Assembly (NCBI GenBank): GCA_037074705.1
Contig: CM073591.1
Coordinates: forward strand, 135,353,032 to 135,417,031
DNA length: 64,000 bases
Direction: 5' to 3'
From: Zhengitettix transpicula
Taxonomy: Eukaryota; Arthropoda; Insecta; Orthoptera; Tetrigidae
The notes beneath the pieces are model-generated. The model searched no databases and was not told where the DNA came from. It worked only from the letters and a program-made list of their open reading frames with translations. Numbering within the stretch: position 1 is the first letter of the stretch; every line of letters begins with the position of its first letter. This document shows, piece after piece, positions 1 through 12,103 of the stretch. Position numbers and translations under genes: made by a program.

Positions 1-785
1 ACAAACTATGTTGCACAAGTATTAATCTGAAATGACTTTCCGTATTTTACAGACTTACTAGGAATGTTATTAGTTACCTTAAGTCTTAATTTCACTTTGC
101 TTTAAATGGGTAGTATGTAAAAACGCAGTTTAAATTCTTTAAAATAGCCACTGTATGAGAGCTCTGGGCTGCAATTTGTTGGTGGACTGACGTTGAGCAC
201 AAGTGGCTATTTCAGTAGACATTGTCTAGGTTTTCCCCCAGGGAGGTAAATACGCCACCAGGCGCAGCCTTTTCCTTCCAATGACAATTATTCTCTTCTC
301 ATTGTTTACGTCGCTCTTAGTTTCTGGTAGAATGTAAAGTACGAGTCTTTATTCTGACATTTAAGTGTCCGACTCCTGCCCTACGCTAAAGTAAGCAAGC
401 CGGATCATTAGAAGCTCAAAAACTATACATGAAAATGTCACCAAATATATTAAAATATAATTAATAAATAGTTGCCAAATGATGAAAGTGTGACTACACC
501 TCAAGATTAATTTTTCTGTTTGTGTAATTTTTTTTTTCGTTTATAATAATTATTATTTAGGAAGAGGAACATGCATAACTTTCTGCCAATATAATGACAG
601 TATGTTTCATGTTTTAAGAATTCAATAATTATACTTTAATATATTTTCGATTTCGTTAACATACGACAACTGTATTCCTCGTAGTCGAAATCGGTTGAAG
701 CTCAGAATTAACTGCTCACGAATAATTCTCTCGCAGGCTTCCTTGAGAATTCACAGAGAGATCAAAAAAAGGCTTTAGGGATGCC
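1..785. other. AT-rich DNA, nothing recognised
   Basis: I see no coding signature, RNA gene or clear repeat here. It is ordinary AT-rich intergenic sequence leading into a dispersed repeat copy. Confidence 0.5.
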
Positions 786-1165
786 TTCAGACCTTGGGCA
801 TACGGCAAGAGTTGTTCCTTGTTCCCATTGGAACAGTCAGTCAGCTTCCTCCTAAACTGGTTAAGGCACGGCGAGGGAAAAGCTGCAACCCCACAGCAAA
901 CCCCTCTACCACCATCGGAAGGGCGTGGGACAAGTTCCAAATGCCCGACCTACCTGATGCAGGTTTTTATAGGGTTTTCCCTGCATCACTTTTAGGCGAA
1001 TTGCCAGGTAGGATCTTTAAACCATAGCCCGATGGCCCCAGTCAACCCTTTGTTACCTTCCTCTATCTTTCCGCATCCCCCCTTTTAAATCTCTTTCGTA
1101 TGCTATAAGAGGGGAGTTACCACTATGTGGATTACCCTATACATAGCCTGTCTACACCTTCTTCT
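786..1165 (-). repeat. Dispersed repeat family A, copy 1
   Basis: This is one of at least eight copies of an unclassified repeat that is clearly richer in G+C than its surroundings. Shared landmarks, read here on the minus strand, are a stretch containing GGTAATCCAC, a GGGTTAACTAGGG-like core (here GGGTTGACTGGGG), AACCTGCATCAGGTAGG, a TTGTCCCACGCCCTTCCGA block, and CCTCGACCAGTTTAGGAGG (here degenerate). The left end lacks the last part of the longest copies at 21905 and 34017. Short open frames occur on both strands but they are interrupted differently in each copy and match no protein family I know, so I do not call a gene. Confidence 0.8.
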
Positions 1166-1840
1166 TCACTGGACTTGGAAACTGCCATACTAATTTAAGA
1201 AACAACTACAATCTATCAAGGAATGAAAAATTTCACCATGTAAGAATTATTTAAATCCTTTTATTACTATTAACATGAAGTGTGCTGAATGGTTAGCCCT
1301 TTCCATGTCATAATCTCATTTTGTATTGTTTTTCCTTTTGTTTTGCATGTGGAATTAAACTAGCACCATTCATTCTGCTCCGAGATCGACTTATTTCTAT
1401 GAACTATTAAAACTGTATTTTGATTTATAATTTCAAATCAAGTGCTTACTTTCCGTCCGTCGTGATGCGTTTATTCCTCGAATTATATGTTTTGATGAGA
1501 GAAGTGATGCTGTTTAGAACAATTGTTAAATTGATTCAGAAGAAAGTGCACTACAATAAAAATAAGCAAAAAATGATACTGAATTCTATATCATTCACTT
1601 GTTCACATATTTACTTTTAGTAAACTTGTGTTTAAATAAACTATTCTTAAATTTATTAATTGAATCACACTGCCGAAGTTGTATTCTCAACTGATTAAAT
1701 TCTTTTATTCCTTTAATAAATATAATGTTTTGGTATAAATGTAACCTATTGTATTAAATTATACCTTACTTATAACATTGTACGGATTCTTATTATACTT
1801 ATATGCTAAATAATAATTTAAATAGGTCACCAACAAATTA
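1166..1840. other. AT-rich DNA, nothing recognised
   Basis: Nothing is recognisable. A 66-codon open frame near 1420-1620 is AT-rich low-complexity translation with no family signature. Confidence 0.45.
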
Positions 1841-1841
1841 T

Positions 1842-2165
1842 TTATACATTTATACACAAACATAATCTATGAATCTTGACAAAATCACTTAAACACAGTC
1901 GATTCATTTCTCTTAAAATTACTGTTACACTAAATCTTTTATTCCTACATAAAATAATTCTTAAAGCCCTACTTTGCAACTTTTTAAGTCTGTCGATGCA
2001 TTTATTAGATAAACCATACAACACAAAACAACAATAGTTGAATAGTCGAAGTATAATACAATTATAAATTACAGTTTTAGATTTATTGGCTAAAAAGTTT
2101 CCATCCGCATATGAAAACCCTAACCTTCTACTTATCTCTCTACCTACAAAATGTATAACAATCGA
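1842..2165 (-). pseudogene. Non-LTR retrotransposon (LINE) reverse transcriptase thumb fragment
   Basis: Minus-strand translation from about 2165 gives a stretch typical of the region after the catalytic palm of CR1/jockey-type reverse transcriptases. It contains a VGREISRRLGF-like segment, then LANKSKTVIYNCIILRLFNYC, then YGLSNKCIDRLKKLQSRALRI. The last part is the family's well-known 'KLQNRALRI' motif. The open segment 1842-2024 encodes 60 residues and the upstream part reads on with decay. No catalytic YADD box or endonuclease remains, so this is an old truncated fragment. The clade (CR1, jockey or relative) cannot be fixed from this piece. Confidence 0.75.
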
Positions 2166-2269
2166 TTTTCCAATATTGATGATACGGTAATTCGAATTTT
2201 ATCAATCGCTTAAATTTTGCAAAATTATGTATAGTTCCAGAAATAAGTCTGCAATTAAATAGCGTTTAC

Positions 2270-5200
2270 GAAGGTGTGTACAGTAGGTTCATTTGTACAT
2301 CGTACCCAAAAATAATCGTTTGTTCTTTCGCCCTGATTAACGCCGTTGATGATCTCCTGGAATATTGTTCAAACATTCGGCGAACACCGAGTTTTCAATT
2401 TTTAGCACAAACAACCAATCAACCTCCTCGTCGCTCGCAGTTAAGTGTCTTCGGCTGCTGATAACATCTTTAATGCCTCGGATGCATTGCTGATGGATCT
2501 CCCAACATCGCTTTTGCTGGCCATAAAATGAGCCACGATAACTAGCAGTCTGGTAAAGGCCCTCGATACAAAGAAACCAACAGGAACCTTGCGTGTTTTA
2601 AACACGGCCAAACAAAAGTTATTTGACTAAATTAAAACGATTCCGTTTCACACATTTGTTTATATACATTTTTCCGGTTTATTTTAAATACTATAATAAT
2701 TTATAGAGTATATTTATGGTATAATTTAAATTAAATTAAAAACTATTGTTACGTAGAAAATTTTAAATAGTAAATTAATATAAGTAATTGACTCTTCTAA
2801 AGATGGCGAAATTATATTTTGGAGAATTTTGCTTGTAGTAAATCCCAGTCAAAGTCGGCTAACATTGAAAACGGTTTTCCATTATACTCATGTTCTGAAG
2901 TAATTGTAAGGCATTGAAAATACTGAAAAAATTATGACTATGGCGACAAAATTTAGAAATTGCGCGAGCAAGTCTAATTGGAGATGAAACTGCATCAGAA
3001 GAGCGGAGGTGTGTTTCTGCAAGTGGGTGGCCGACAGGAAGAAATTAAGTTTTGCAGTTGCTGGACATTAATTTGTTCGAGCAAGTGAGGGTCGGCAAGT
3101 ACAGCAGGAAATTAATTTGCTGTTTTTTCAAGTGTCCGCAGAGAGTCGTGTGCCTCGACTGGGTGTGATTTACAGAGAATTGTTTTGTTTTGGAGATGGT
3201 CCCGGTTATGGTGCAGGTGTTATAAATTGCATTGCGAGCAAAACGTAGTAAGCACTTCATTGAAGTTGACCATCCAGTTGAGCGAGACGATTCAACCAAC
3301 GAAATTGTTGGCAACTGCTGCTGGCTGCATTACCTGCGAGTCACCCTCTATTGTAAAATAATTAACCTCCCGCCAACTCAAAACTGTTGCACCAGGGTGA
3401 GAAATTCTAACCAACTTAACCACCCGTAATTAACCACGGTCAGTAAAATTATCCTCCAAAAGTGTCAAGAGTCGGGCGGGTTTGGGTTTAAATGACACAA
3501 AAATCAAGAGGACGTTTGGTAGCTATTAATTTGGAAAACGAAAATATTTACACGAATATATTGTAATAATTAAAAAAGATATGGCTTTTTAAATGAATGA
3601 AAGATTATAAACTTTAACAAACAATAGCTTTATTTTTAAAACTTTATACAATTACACAATTTAAAAATTTATCTCAGGGTCATTACTGGGTTTGATTATG
3701 GCGAATAATTTTTTTAGAAATATTATCATCACAAATTTCAATAAAAAGATTTACTCGTCAATTAACGATGACGAAATTTACTTGTCAACGAAGTTAAACT
3801 AAAAATATGGATTCTACTTAACAAATTTTATCAAAGGAAGAGAACGAAATCTGACGTCTATCTTTTAATCCGGTTTACATAATTAATTGTTTTACATTGG
3901 TACTCACGGCAGCATTCCAGGATACTTTTGACTTACGAAGAACTATGACGGGTTTTTGCACAGCTTCTACTAAAACTCACAGATTCTAAAATTAATATTT
4001 TTAGATCAAAATTAGGAACCAGGAACCTCCTCTTCGTCTGTCCCTCACTCGGTTGACTCCTGCTACTTCTCTGTCTGGCTATTTTCACCAAAACTGTCTG
4101 TGCTTAGCAGGTTTTGTAGTTCTGCTCAAATTCATATTTTGTCTATGCTTTCCTGCAAGCTCGTTTCGATTCTCGTTCTCGCCTTTCGTTTTCGTCCTCG
4201 TCTCTCGCCACGTGTTTAATCTCCAAGTTCCAAAAGTTCTTTTACGACCACCCGATCGCTGAGGAGCCGAAATGCAGACTGAACTCTACGAAAACATAAT
4301 GTGTACTCTCTCCTCAATATTTTAATGCAACCAGTACTTGACCAAACCTTCCAGCGAACTGAACTACCGTCTCGCCAATTTTGAGCGCGCATTCCTCTTC
4401 CGACAAAGGAAACAATACCTGGCTACATGGTTGCTGTGTTCTGTACCGCCGTACGAATATATTTCTCAAAAAATTTATATTTTCAAATTTACAATTAATG
4501 TGTTAATTAATTGGCACTACAATATGTACAAATTATTCTAGTTCAGAGCATCGGAGAATCAATGAGATGTCTGAACCTCAGGGTTTGCCATGGTCTTCGA
4601 TACTCCTCTAGGCGCGTCAAGGATTGAGATACTTGGCTGTCATACCGTCGTATCTGTGATACCAGCCGTCGTCTCTGCTGCTCATGATGTATCAGGCGCC
4701 GACACGTTGGTCAATTATGACCGTCTCTGGCTGACGGCTTGTAGAAAAGATAAACCTTCTCTACTTACGGCTCGTAGAAGAGTGATTCCTCACAGCACCT
4801 TGGGTGTCCGCACAAATCTCGATATTATCGACCCTTTTTTGGTCGATCTTTCTTGGGCCATGAAATATTGGTTCAGTGAATCAGGTGTCCTATGAAATTT
4901 ATATTTCTGGAGACGCCGCTTTCCCGCGGTATCAATATCCCAGGTAAAGTCTAGTGGTGTGCCTAGATCGTGCTCCTGCCTAGACTCAATGGATTATCTC
5001 TCAGACACGGTGACGCACATTCCAACTTGCAAAGTTCTCAAACCTTGCTAATATCTTATGAAGTAAAATAAAAAATATATAAACCAATTATCAAACTATC
5101 GCGCCACAGGAAAGCGCATTATTCCCTCTACCCAAAAGGGAGACTAAAGTGAATGAGACTGCAGGTTCCAGGATCCCATTCTAGAATTTTATTTTACGAA

Positions 5201-5650
5201 TTGCTCCTGGTTATATCGTTCTTAGAATATTTTGTTTGAATTTTCGCTCCTGTTTATTGTTAGTTTGACGGGTATCTTGAACATAAAAAGTTTAATTCAA
5301 GAAAAAAAGCCACGTAAATGGAACTCCAGTCACTGAGCACAGATTTTCTGTATGGTTTCTTGAAGATGTTTATACCTTGACAAAGCCAAGGACTTAGCCA
5401 TTATAAACAGAAGAATTTTTACATAACTCTGAATCGTTTATAATGGAGAATTATCTGTAATAATTGTTTTGATATTGTGTTCCGAATCTCTGCCCACAGA
5501 AGAGTCAAATATAATTTCACCTTTTTATTGTGCGTAAACGGCTGAAGAATTTTATAAAATAAATATTTGTTTAATTTTATTTAACCCTTAAGTGACAAAA
5601 ATTATTCCATAGTATCATATGAATTCTCTTCAGTTACATAGTCAACAGAA
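2270..5650. other. Mixed-composition DNA, unrecognised
   Basis: Several short open frames occur, for example 3045-3314 on the minus strand and 4590-4895 (101 codons) on the plus strand. None shows a domain I recognise. The segments 2320-2600, 2990-3350 and 4570-5000 are less AT-rich than their neighbours and could be old repeats or non-coding host sequence. I see no splice-framed exon that I would defend. Confidence 0.4.
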
Positions 5651-5654
5651 AAAG

Positions 5655-6062
5655 AAGGCTTAGACTGGCTATGTATAGGGTAATCCATATAATGGCAATT
5701 CCCCTTTATTGAATGGGAAATGTTTGACCAAGGTAGCCAAGGGTTAACTAGGGCCCCCAAGTTGTAGTTTAAGGATTCTACCTGTTAATACGTCTATATG
5801 TGATGCAGAAAAAACCATAGAAAACCCTGCATCAGGTAAGACGGGCATATAGTACTTGTCCCACGCCCTTCCGATGGCTGGAGAGGGGTTAGATTTGGGT
5901 CGCAGCATTTCCCCTCTCCGTGCCTCGACCAGTTTAGGAGGCAGCGGGCCGACTATTCCAATCGGAAGACTCTTACCGTATGTCCAAGGTCTGTGACCCC
6001 GGATCATACACCTCTCAAAAAAGGCCGAGATGCCTCGGAATGTGGGAGACATAGTCAACAAT
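5655..6062 (+). repeat. Dispersed repeat family A, copy 2
   Basis: This copy begins with GGCTATGTATAGGGTAATCC, followed by AGCCAAGGGTTAACTAGGGC, the CCTGCATCAGGTAAGACGGG block, and GTGCCTCGACCAGTTTAGGA. It lacks part of the early segment present in other copies and stops near AGGCCGAGATGCCTCGG. It lies in the plus orientation. Confidence 0.85.
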
Positions 6063-7460
6063 GAGAAAGATGGGAATAAAATATCTACGAACCCGACATG
6101 CTTTTAAAAGGAAGCCCAATTTTTACTTGAACTGATTTAAAATTAGGGCTAGTAAATATTTCACCAATCAGCTACCTCTTATATTTGTGTCTCACAAATT
6201 ATGAAACATTCTGACCAATATCCTCTACATTAAGTCATATATGATAAATAACCATTTGCCTTCGGTACACTTTTTTATATGAAAATTAAATCAAACGATA
6301 TATACTCCTTCATATAACCAGATTAACTAGTAATTTATATTGATACCGGTTACTTATCTAAAACAGATAATTGACCGAATTATGATAAAAATTTGACACA
6401 AAGTGAAAGGAAAATTAAGCAGACGGCAGGGATCAATTGGGTATGAACAGACAAATTTACAGAGAAATGAAGCGATGGAATATAGCATAAGAAATAAAAT
6501 TAAACTATATTACATACAGATAAATGGGTTATGCTTCTGATACATATTACAAGAGAGTGTATGTTTAATGTTTGAAAATATAAGGAAACACAAAGTTAAG
6601 AGAGAAAATAAGCCTTTATTAAATTCAAAACATTAAATCCTGTAAGTATTAATACTTATTAGAAATGTTTTGACACGTAATTACAAGATCACGAGCAATG
6701 TAGACCAAAATTAAAACTTAAAATATGGTCTACTAAGGCATATAATTTCAAACAATTTATCTTTTTAATGAGGACAACATGATTATTTATTTTTTTGTGT
6801 TTATCATTTCTGCGAAACTATAGCAATGGTAGGTAATAGTGTTGTATGCAAATAGCGTAAGTAATTATGTAAAAGTAATTTATTATTTTTTTCTGTTTAC
6901 GAACAGTTCGATAAAAAATCAACATTAAAATTGCCCAGACTAGTTACATTTCATTATACGTTTGGCTTTAAATAAATACGGTTATTACTACGCCATTCAT
7001 AAACAGTTACCCTCGCCGATTTCGAGCTGAGGTACTGTGATTTAGGAGTCGGAATTGTGGTTCATTCAAATAAATTATTCAGAGGGTTGATCCTCTGTAA
7101 AATGCAGCAGCTCGAACGAGGAACATTGCAACCGTTACAAAGTATTGATTTCAGCTTCAGTAAAGAAAATAAATCTGTGTTTCTGTAACATTAGACGAAA
7201 AATATAGTGTATACCAGGGTTCAATTAAACTAAAAATATTTTTGAAAATGTATTAATCATACAGTGTTAATTTCCGATCTTATAATTCACAATGCAATAC
7301 AATGAAACCAATTTTTCAGCGATATGTGATCAAACATTTTACCTTATAGACCTAGAAATACCAACCTGGTTAAGTTTAACGTTTTTCGAGGGAGAAAAAC
7401 GTGAATGAATGGAAGTTTCATAATAATATGGTAGTTAGATCGCGTGTATATAACAGGAAG
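6063..7460. other. AT-rich DNA, nothing recognised
   Basis: This is AT-rich sequence with no supported coding or RNA feature. It ends at the terminal inverted repeat of the mariner element. Confidence 0.5.
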
Positions 7461-7462
7461 TA

Positions 7463-8743
7463 TACCACTGTGATCAAAAAGTACGGTGAAATTGTCATTT
7501 AAAACTCCCGGGTATTAGGAAGACAGGTACATTTTTTTTCCTGGGTTGGTAGGACTATTTATAATATTTGCCAAGCGTCTGTTTAATTATCTGCAAGTTA
7601 CACGTGTTTTTGTAAACAACCAAAAGTGAATTTTTCGATTTTTGCAACGGGTGATTTTGTTGAGCAAAGAACTTGCATCAAATTTTGTTTGCGGGACGAA
7701 TATTCTTGTGCGGACACGTTGAAAATGTTGTGGAAGGTCTTTGGTGATCAAACTATGGCACAAAAAAACGTTTATAAGTGGTACAACGAGTTCAAAGAGG
7801 GCCGAGAACGCGTTGAAGACGAACCGCGCTCTGGACGACCATCAACGTCTACCGACGAGGGCCACGTCCAAAAAATCAAAGACTTGGTGCTTCAAAATCG
7901 TTGATGGACAATTAGAGATCTCGCTGATAGTGTTGGAATTTTTGGCTCAGCCCAAACCATTTTGAAGAATGTTTTGTGTCTCAAATGCGTCAGTTCTCGA
8001 TTGGTACCAAAATCGCTCAATTTTTTTGAAAAAAAAAAGCGTCGCGTTGATGTGTGTGAAACTTTGCTGTCTGACTTGAAATGCATCAATATTGGAGACA
8101 AGACTTGGATTTATGCATACGAGCCTGAAACCATCGACCAATCCAGCTAATATTGTGCAAAAGGTGAAGCAAGACCGAAAAGACCACGGCAAAGTCGATC
8201 GAAAATCAAGGTAATGTTGAGTTTTCTTTGATTATCGAGGTGTGGTTGCAGTATGAATTCCTTCCGCCGGGCCAAACTGTCAACAAAGAATATTATTTGA
8301 GCGTTATGCGTCGTTTGCGTGAAACTATTCGTCTGAAACTGCCGGAATTATGGGCGAACAACTCTTGGTTCCTTCATCGCGATAATGCACCATGTCATAC
8401 TGCGACTTTTTAGCCAAAAACTCGACTCATATCGTTCCGCAACCACCGTATTCGCCTGATTTGGCTCCGTGCGACTTCTGGCTATTCAGCAAACTCAAAA
8501 GGCCAATGCGGAGACGCCGTTTTGACACAATTGAGGAGATAAAAACCGAATCAAAGAAGGTCTTGAAGGTTATACTTCTATTCTAAGACTATTCCGGCTG
8601 TTTCGAGGACTGGAAAAAGCGTTGGAAAAAGTGAGTTTTATCGGACGGGGATTACTTTGAAGGGGATGAAATTGATTTGGAAGAATAAATAAAGAATTTA
8701 TATTTTATTAATAAATTCCCCTTACTTTTTGTTCACAGTGGTA
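7463..8743 (+). mobile_element. Decayed mariner-family DNA transposon 1
   Basis: Terminal inverted repeats of roughly 28 bp can be seen. The left end reads TACCACTGTGATCAAAAAGT and the right end is its near-complement, ACTTTTTGTTCACAGTGGTA. A TA precedes the left end; the right flank reads TC, so the expected TA duplication has decayed or the boundary is off by two bases. The size (about 1.28 kb) and a single transposase gene agree with Tc1/mariner elements. The element is immobile by itself because the transposase is broken. Confidence 0.88.
7626..8688 (+). pseudogene. Mariner transposase pseudogene
   Basis: The product would be a DDD transposase that cuts and pastes the element. The N-terminal helix-turn-helix part is recognisable (YKWYNEFKEGRE, then EDEPRSGRPST near residues 50-75), as are DNAPCHTA and PPYSPDLAPCDFWLF around the second and third catalytic aspartates, and a C-terminal CFEDWKKRW-like tail ending at the TAA at 8686-8688. 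Damage includes an in-frame TGA at 7902-7904, another stop near 8148, a frame change around 8226, and a stop at 8411. About four residues are missing between the second and third Asp, which shortens the usual 34-residue spacing. A further TGA lies near the C terminus. The frame is the same from 7626 to about 8150. The first codon is uncertain. A poly(A) signal-like AATAAA overlaps the stop. Confidence 0.9.
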
Positions 8744-10435
8744 TCTTTTATAATCAAGTAATTGTGTACTAATATTATACATACTGTATACTATAAGAGG
8801 TGTTCCAAAATAAATTTCTCTTAGTCTCAAAATGAATACTTAGCGGAATATTTTCAATTCTTGTCATTTTTCGGAATCGATTCATTTTCCACGATATGTT
8901 GGTTTTTAATTCAGCGAACAGTTATTTGAATCATTTTAAGAATATTTAGTGACAAATTCAAGTAATCTGATTAATTATACAAGATGCAATTAAATATAAA
9001 AAGAAAGATGGTGTGCGTAAATACTATAAATGAAATATAGGCCGTAGTCAAACAATATATTAACACCTATAAACACGAAATATCGGCATGCATAATAAAA
9101 CAATCAGCACTGAGACGCGGGTGAAGAAAATGAAATAAATTGTATCTATAGTATAGTTTTAATAGGATACTGTATCAGTATATAAATAAATGTAAGCTAA
9201 GTTTGCACATAATAACACAGCTTCAACATTGACGTCATGAACCTGGAGTGGTGAAAAAGTTTATTTTAAATATCACAACCGAGCATCAAAAGTGCTTGCA
9301 CACATCCCATTAAAATCGAACATAATTTGTAACTTGTAATCGTCGACGATATTTCAGAGACGAACATGACGTGTCGAAAGCCGCGCGACCAATTCATTGG
9401 ATCAATAAAGCCAACTAACAGATGACTTTCTAAATGATTTAAACCAATCCAATTGAGCTTAGTATTCAGGCACAAGCCATGTTTCCCAATTAAAATTGGG
9501 TTTCAACGAAAAATCTGCTCTAACGAACAGTGATTGTTTTCAAACCGACGTGACGACAAAAAAAGTCGGAGCCCCGATAAATGATTGTCAAGTCATGTTT
9601 TTAATCATCAGAATCTAAATTTGATGAATTTATTATAATTTCTATAGGAATTATTTTGTAAAACTGTCTGTATTAAGCAGTCTGCAATAAGTTACAGTTA
9701 AAGTTTAAATATGTTTAAATCTGATGTAATACCGTACTCACGGTTGCGCTGATCTAACGATGATAATTGTTTTATTATTATTATACATTATTTATCATTT
9801 TTAATAATCATTCCATATAAGAAAAACTTTGTAAATCATTCCACTAGCAATTTTTTAGTGTTTATAGTATTGAATTGGCCGCTAAGAATTTTAATATCTC
9901 AAAATGTTTTCTACGTTGCTCTAAGTTGGGGGGGGGGGGAGGGAATACTAATTTATTCCCATTTCGCACAGCCTTTTTTTCTATCAAGACACAAAACCAC
10001 ACTAACGATTAACTTCACAGATTAATGCTCAGAGAAGTTCATATATTTTTCAGTTTATGAGTAGAAAAATAGTCGGAAGCATTCAACTCATTGTTATAAT
10101 CATCCTGAATGAACAATAAAAACGTTACCACTTTTATAAAAACATCAAGTTACGAATACCTTACGAACACCTTCAGCATAACATACCTTCTTGTCTTACA
10201 ATTTAAATCACATTAACTTGAAAAAGTATTAGTACCTATAGATACTTAGTCACTACTATAAAACTATGTTGTTATTCAACAAGGTCTGTTTTGAAACTGC
10301 TCCATTAGGTGGTTTAGTGTGTATCATTTCAATCGAGAATCGATACTATAGTAACTAAACTAAAGTATCGATTTATCATATTGTTAATAATTATTTAACT
10401 ATACATATAGAAGAATATACATGCATGTAAACATA
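8744..10435. other. AT-rich DNA with a 12-bp G tract
   Basis: No gene is supported. A run of twelve G occupies 9928-9939 on the plus strand. An open frame at 9266-9475 on the minus strand (69 codons) has no recognisable domain. Confidence 0.4.
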
Positions 10436-10482
10436 TACACCTCAACAAAGATGTCTAAAATAAATTAAAAACTTACAATTGG

Positions 10483-11926
10483 TTACAATTTCTTAGTATT
10501 TTTATTTTTAGATGTTTTACTTATCAATATTTTAAGTATCTCTGCATATTGTTTTCCTATTTCTGAACCTTCGTTTCTATTATTAACAATATTGTTTCTG
10601 TTTAGATTAATATAAATTGCTTCTGCTATTCTAACTTTTACTTTATGAATATTATTATGTAATATTTTAATATTATTAAAATAGAATTCGTGGTTAGTCA
10701 ATTTTGTGTGGGTGGACAGCTCTGTGTTGCTTTTGGCTGTGGGTTTTAATGTTTGTTTATGGTGATTCATTCTAGTTTTGATGTTAGTTGTGGTAGAACC
10801 TATATATGTTTTCGGGCAATTGATACATGGGATGCTATATACCAGATTTGTCTTATACTGTTCCTCTGTCTTGTCTTTAACCTTAGTTAGTATGTTTTGT
10901 ACATGGTTAACTGGTTTAACGGTTAATTTAACATCATTAATATCATTTTTCCTAAAGGTATCTATAATTTTTAAGGTCAATTTTTCTATATACGTAAATC
11001 TGTAATACGCTGGGTTTTTTCTGTCAAAGTTTACGGGAGCAGTCGTCGTTATTTCTGGTAATTTGTAATTATCTGTGGTATTAACAACGTCTGTATTATT
11101 TATCGATATGGTATAAAATAAGCTTTAATATTAGTTTGCGTAGTATCTTTAAAATTCCTTGTGTCTACAAGTCTTTTTCTGTTTTCAACCAATGTAGTCT
11201 CTTCTTCTATAGTATGCTCCTTGGTAGTTTGGTTATTCAGGTTGAATTTAGTATTATGCCATTTTTTAATATTACTCATCTATAATTCAGATGTAATTTT
11301 CTTGGGGAAAAAAACTATTTTGGAGTATATTAAACGTGTTAGTTTTCAGTGTGGTGTTAAAATTCGTATCATTATTACATATAGCTTTACGTATTAGGTT
11401 GTTTGCAACATTAATTATCATATGTCTAGGGTGGTTAGAGTAATAATTTAGAATGGTATTGAGAGCATTAGGCTTCTTGTACCAGTTAGTCAGTATAAGT
11501 CCAGCGTTATTAATAATGGTCATGTCAGAGAAAACCTATTTTGTTATTAGACATTATTTCCATCGTGAAATTAATTTTGGGATTCATAGTATTCAAGTGG
11601 TATAGCAACGGTAATCGTTAATCTGTATGTAAAATCACCAAAAAATCATCAATATATTTAATTAATAGCTTAGGGGTTATGGAAGAAGACCTTAATGCGT
11701 TATTTAAAATGTGATTCATGACTATACCAGCAACGTTGACACTTAAGCAACCTCCCATTGGAAGTCCATAAACCTGTTTGTACCATTTATTTTGAAAAGT
11801 AAAATAACTATTTTCAAGGATTAACTTTAACCCTTCTAAATAAATCGCTCTGCTCTGCTTTACCATAATATTTTTCAGTGTAATAGCAAAATTCAGCATA
11901 GTGTCGTGTGGAATACCAGATACCAA
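10483..11926 (-). pseudogene. PLE reverse transcriptase/GIY-YIG endonuclease pseudogene
   Basis: The first open block (11618-11926, 102 residues) contains QVYGLPMGGCLS at about residues 51-62 and the catalytic IKYIDDFL with YIDD at residues 91-94. The second block (11287-11523) starts MTIINNAGLILTNWYKKP and has YYSNHPRHMIINVANNLIRK, the conserved stretch after the palm in PLEs. The third block (10483-10980, 165 residues) has the endonuclease core YSIPCINCPKTYIGST at residues 48-63, including the Cys pair, then an Arg at about 70 and a His pair at 73-74. Blocks two and three share a frame and block one is in another, so stops and at least one frameshift have killed the gene. It would reverse-transcribe and integrate the element at nicks made by the endonuclease. 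Confidence 0.88.
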
Positions 11927-11984
11927 TATATAAAATAATTTAAAAACAAAATCAAGAAAACTGACAGGTAATAAATGATTTTCA

Positions 11985-12103
11985 GGTCAATATTTTATCA
12001 ACAACTTACCGCGGTTTTCATCATCGCCGTCCCCAGGTGGACGTTCTACCTGACGACGGCGATGATGATAATCGCAGAAACGTTTTCTGATAAAATATCG
12101 ACC
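11985..12103. repeat. Inverted pair of PLE terminal segments with hammerhead-like core
   Basis: A long two-step palindrome is present. The outer arms 11985-12000 and 12088-12103 match at 15 of 16 positions (TGATAAAATATCGACC and partner). The inner arms 12019-12031 and 12055-12067 are a perfect 13-bp match (CATCATCGCCGTC and complement) around a 23-nt loop. On the plus strand CTGACGA (12050-12056) is followed by GAAACG (12077-12082), resembling the two conserved boxes of hammerhead ribozymes. The stem between them is imperfect (GCGAT/ATCGC). Confidence 0.7.

Larger units (their letters stand above)
10440..12103 (-). mobile_element. Penelope-like retroelement 1 (truncated)
   Basis: On the minus strand a reverse transcriptase C-terminal half is followed by a GIY-YIG endonuclease, the order that defines Penelope-like elements. 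The N-terminal part of the reverse transcriptase is absent. Upstream of the truncated coding part lies an inverted pair of terminal-repeat-like segments (11985-12103). PLE copies are known to be often 5'-truncated and accompanied by inverted terminal fragments. The 3' limit near 10440 is approximate. Confidence 0.85.
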
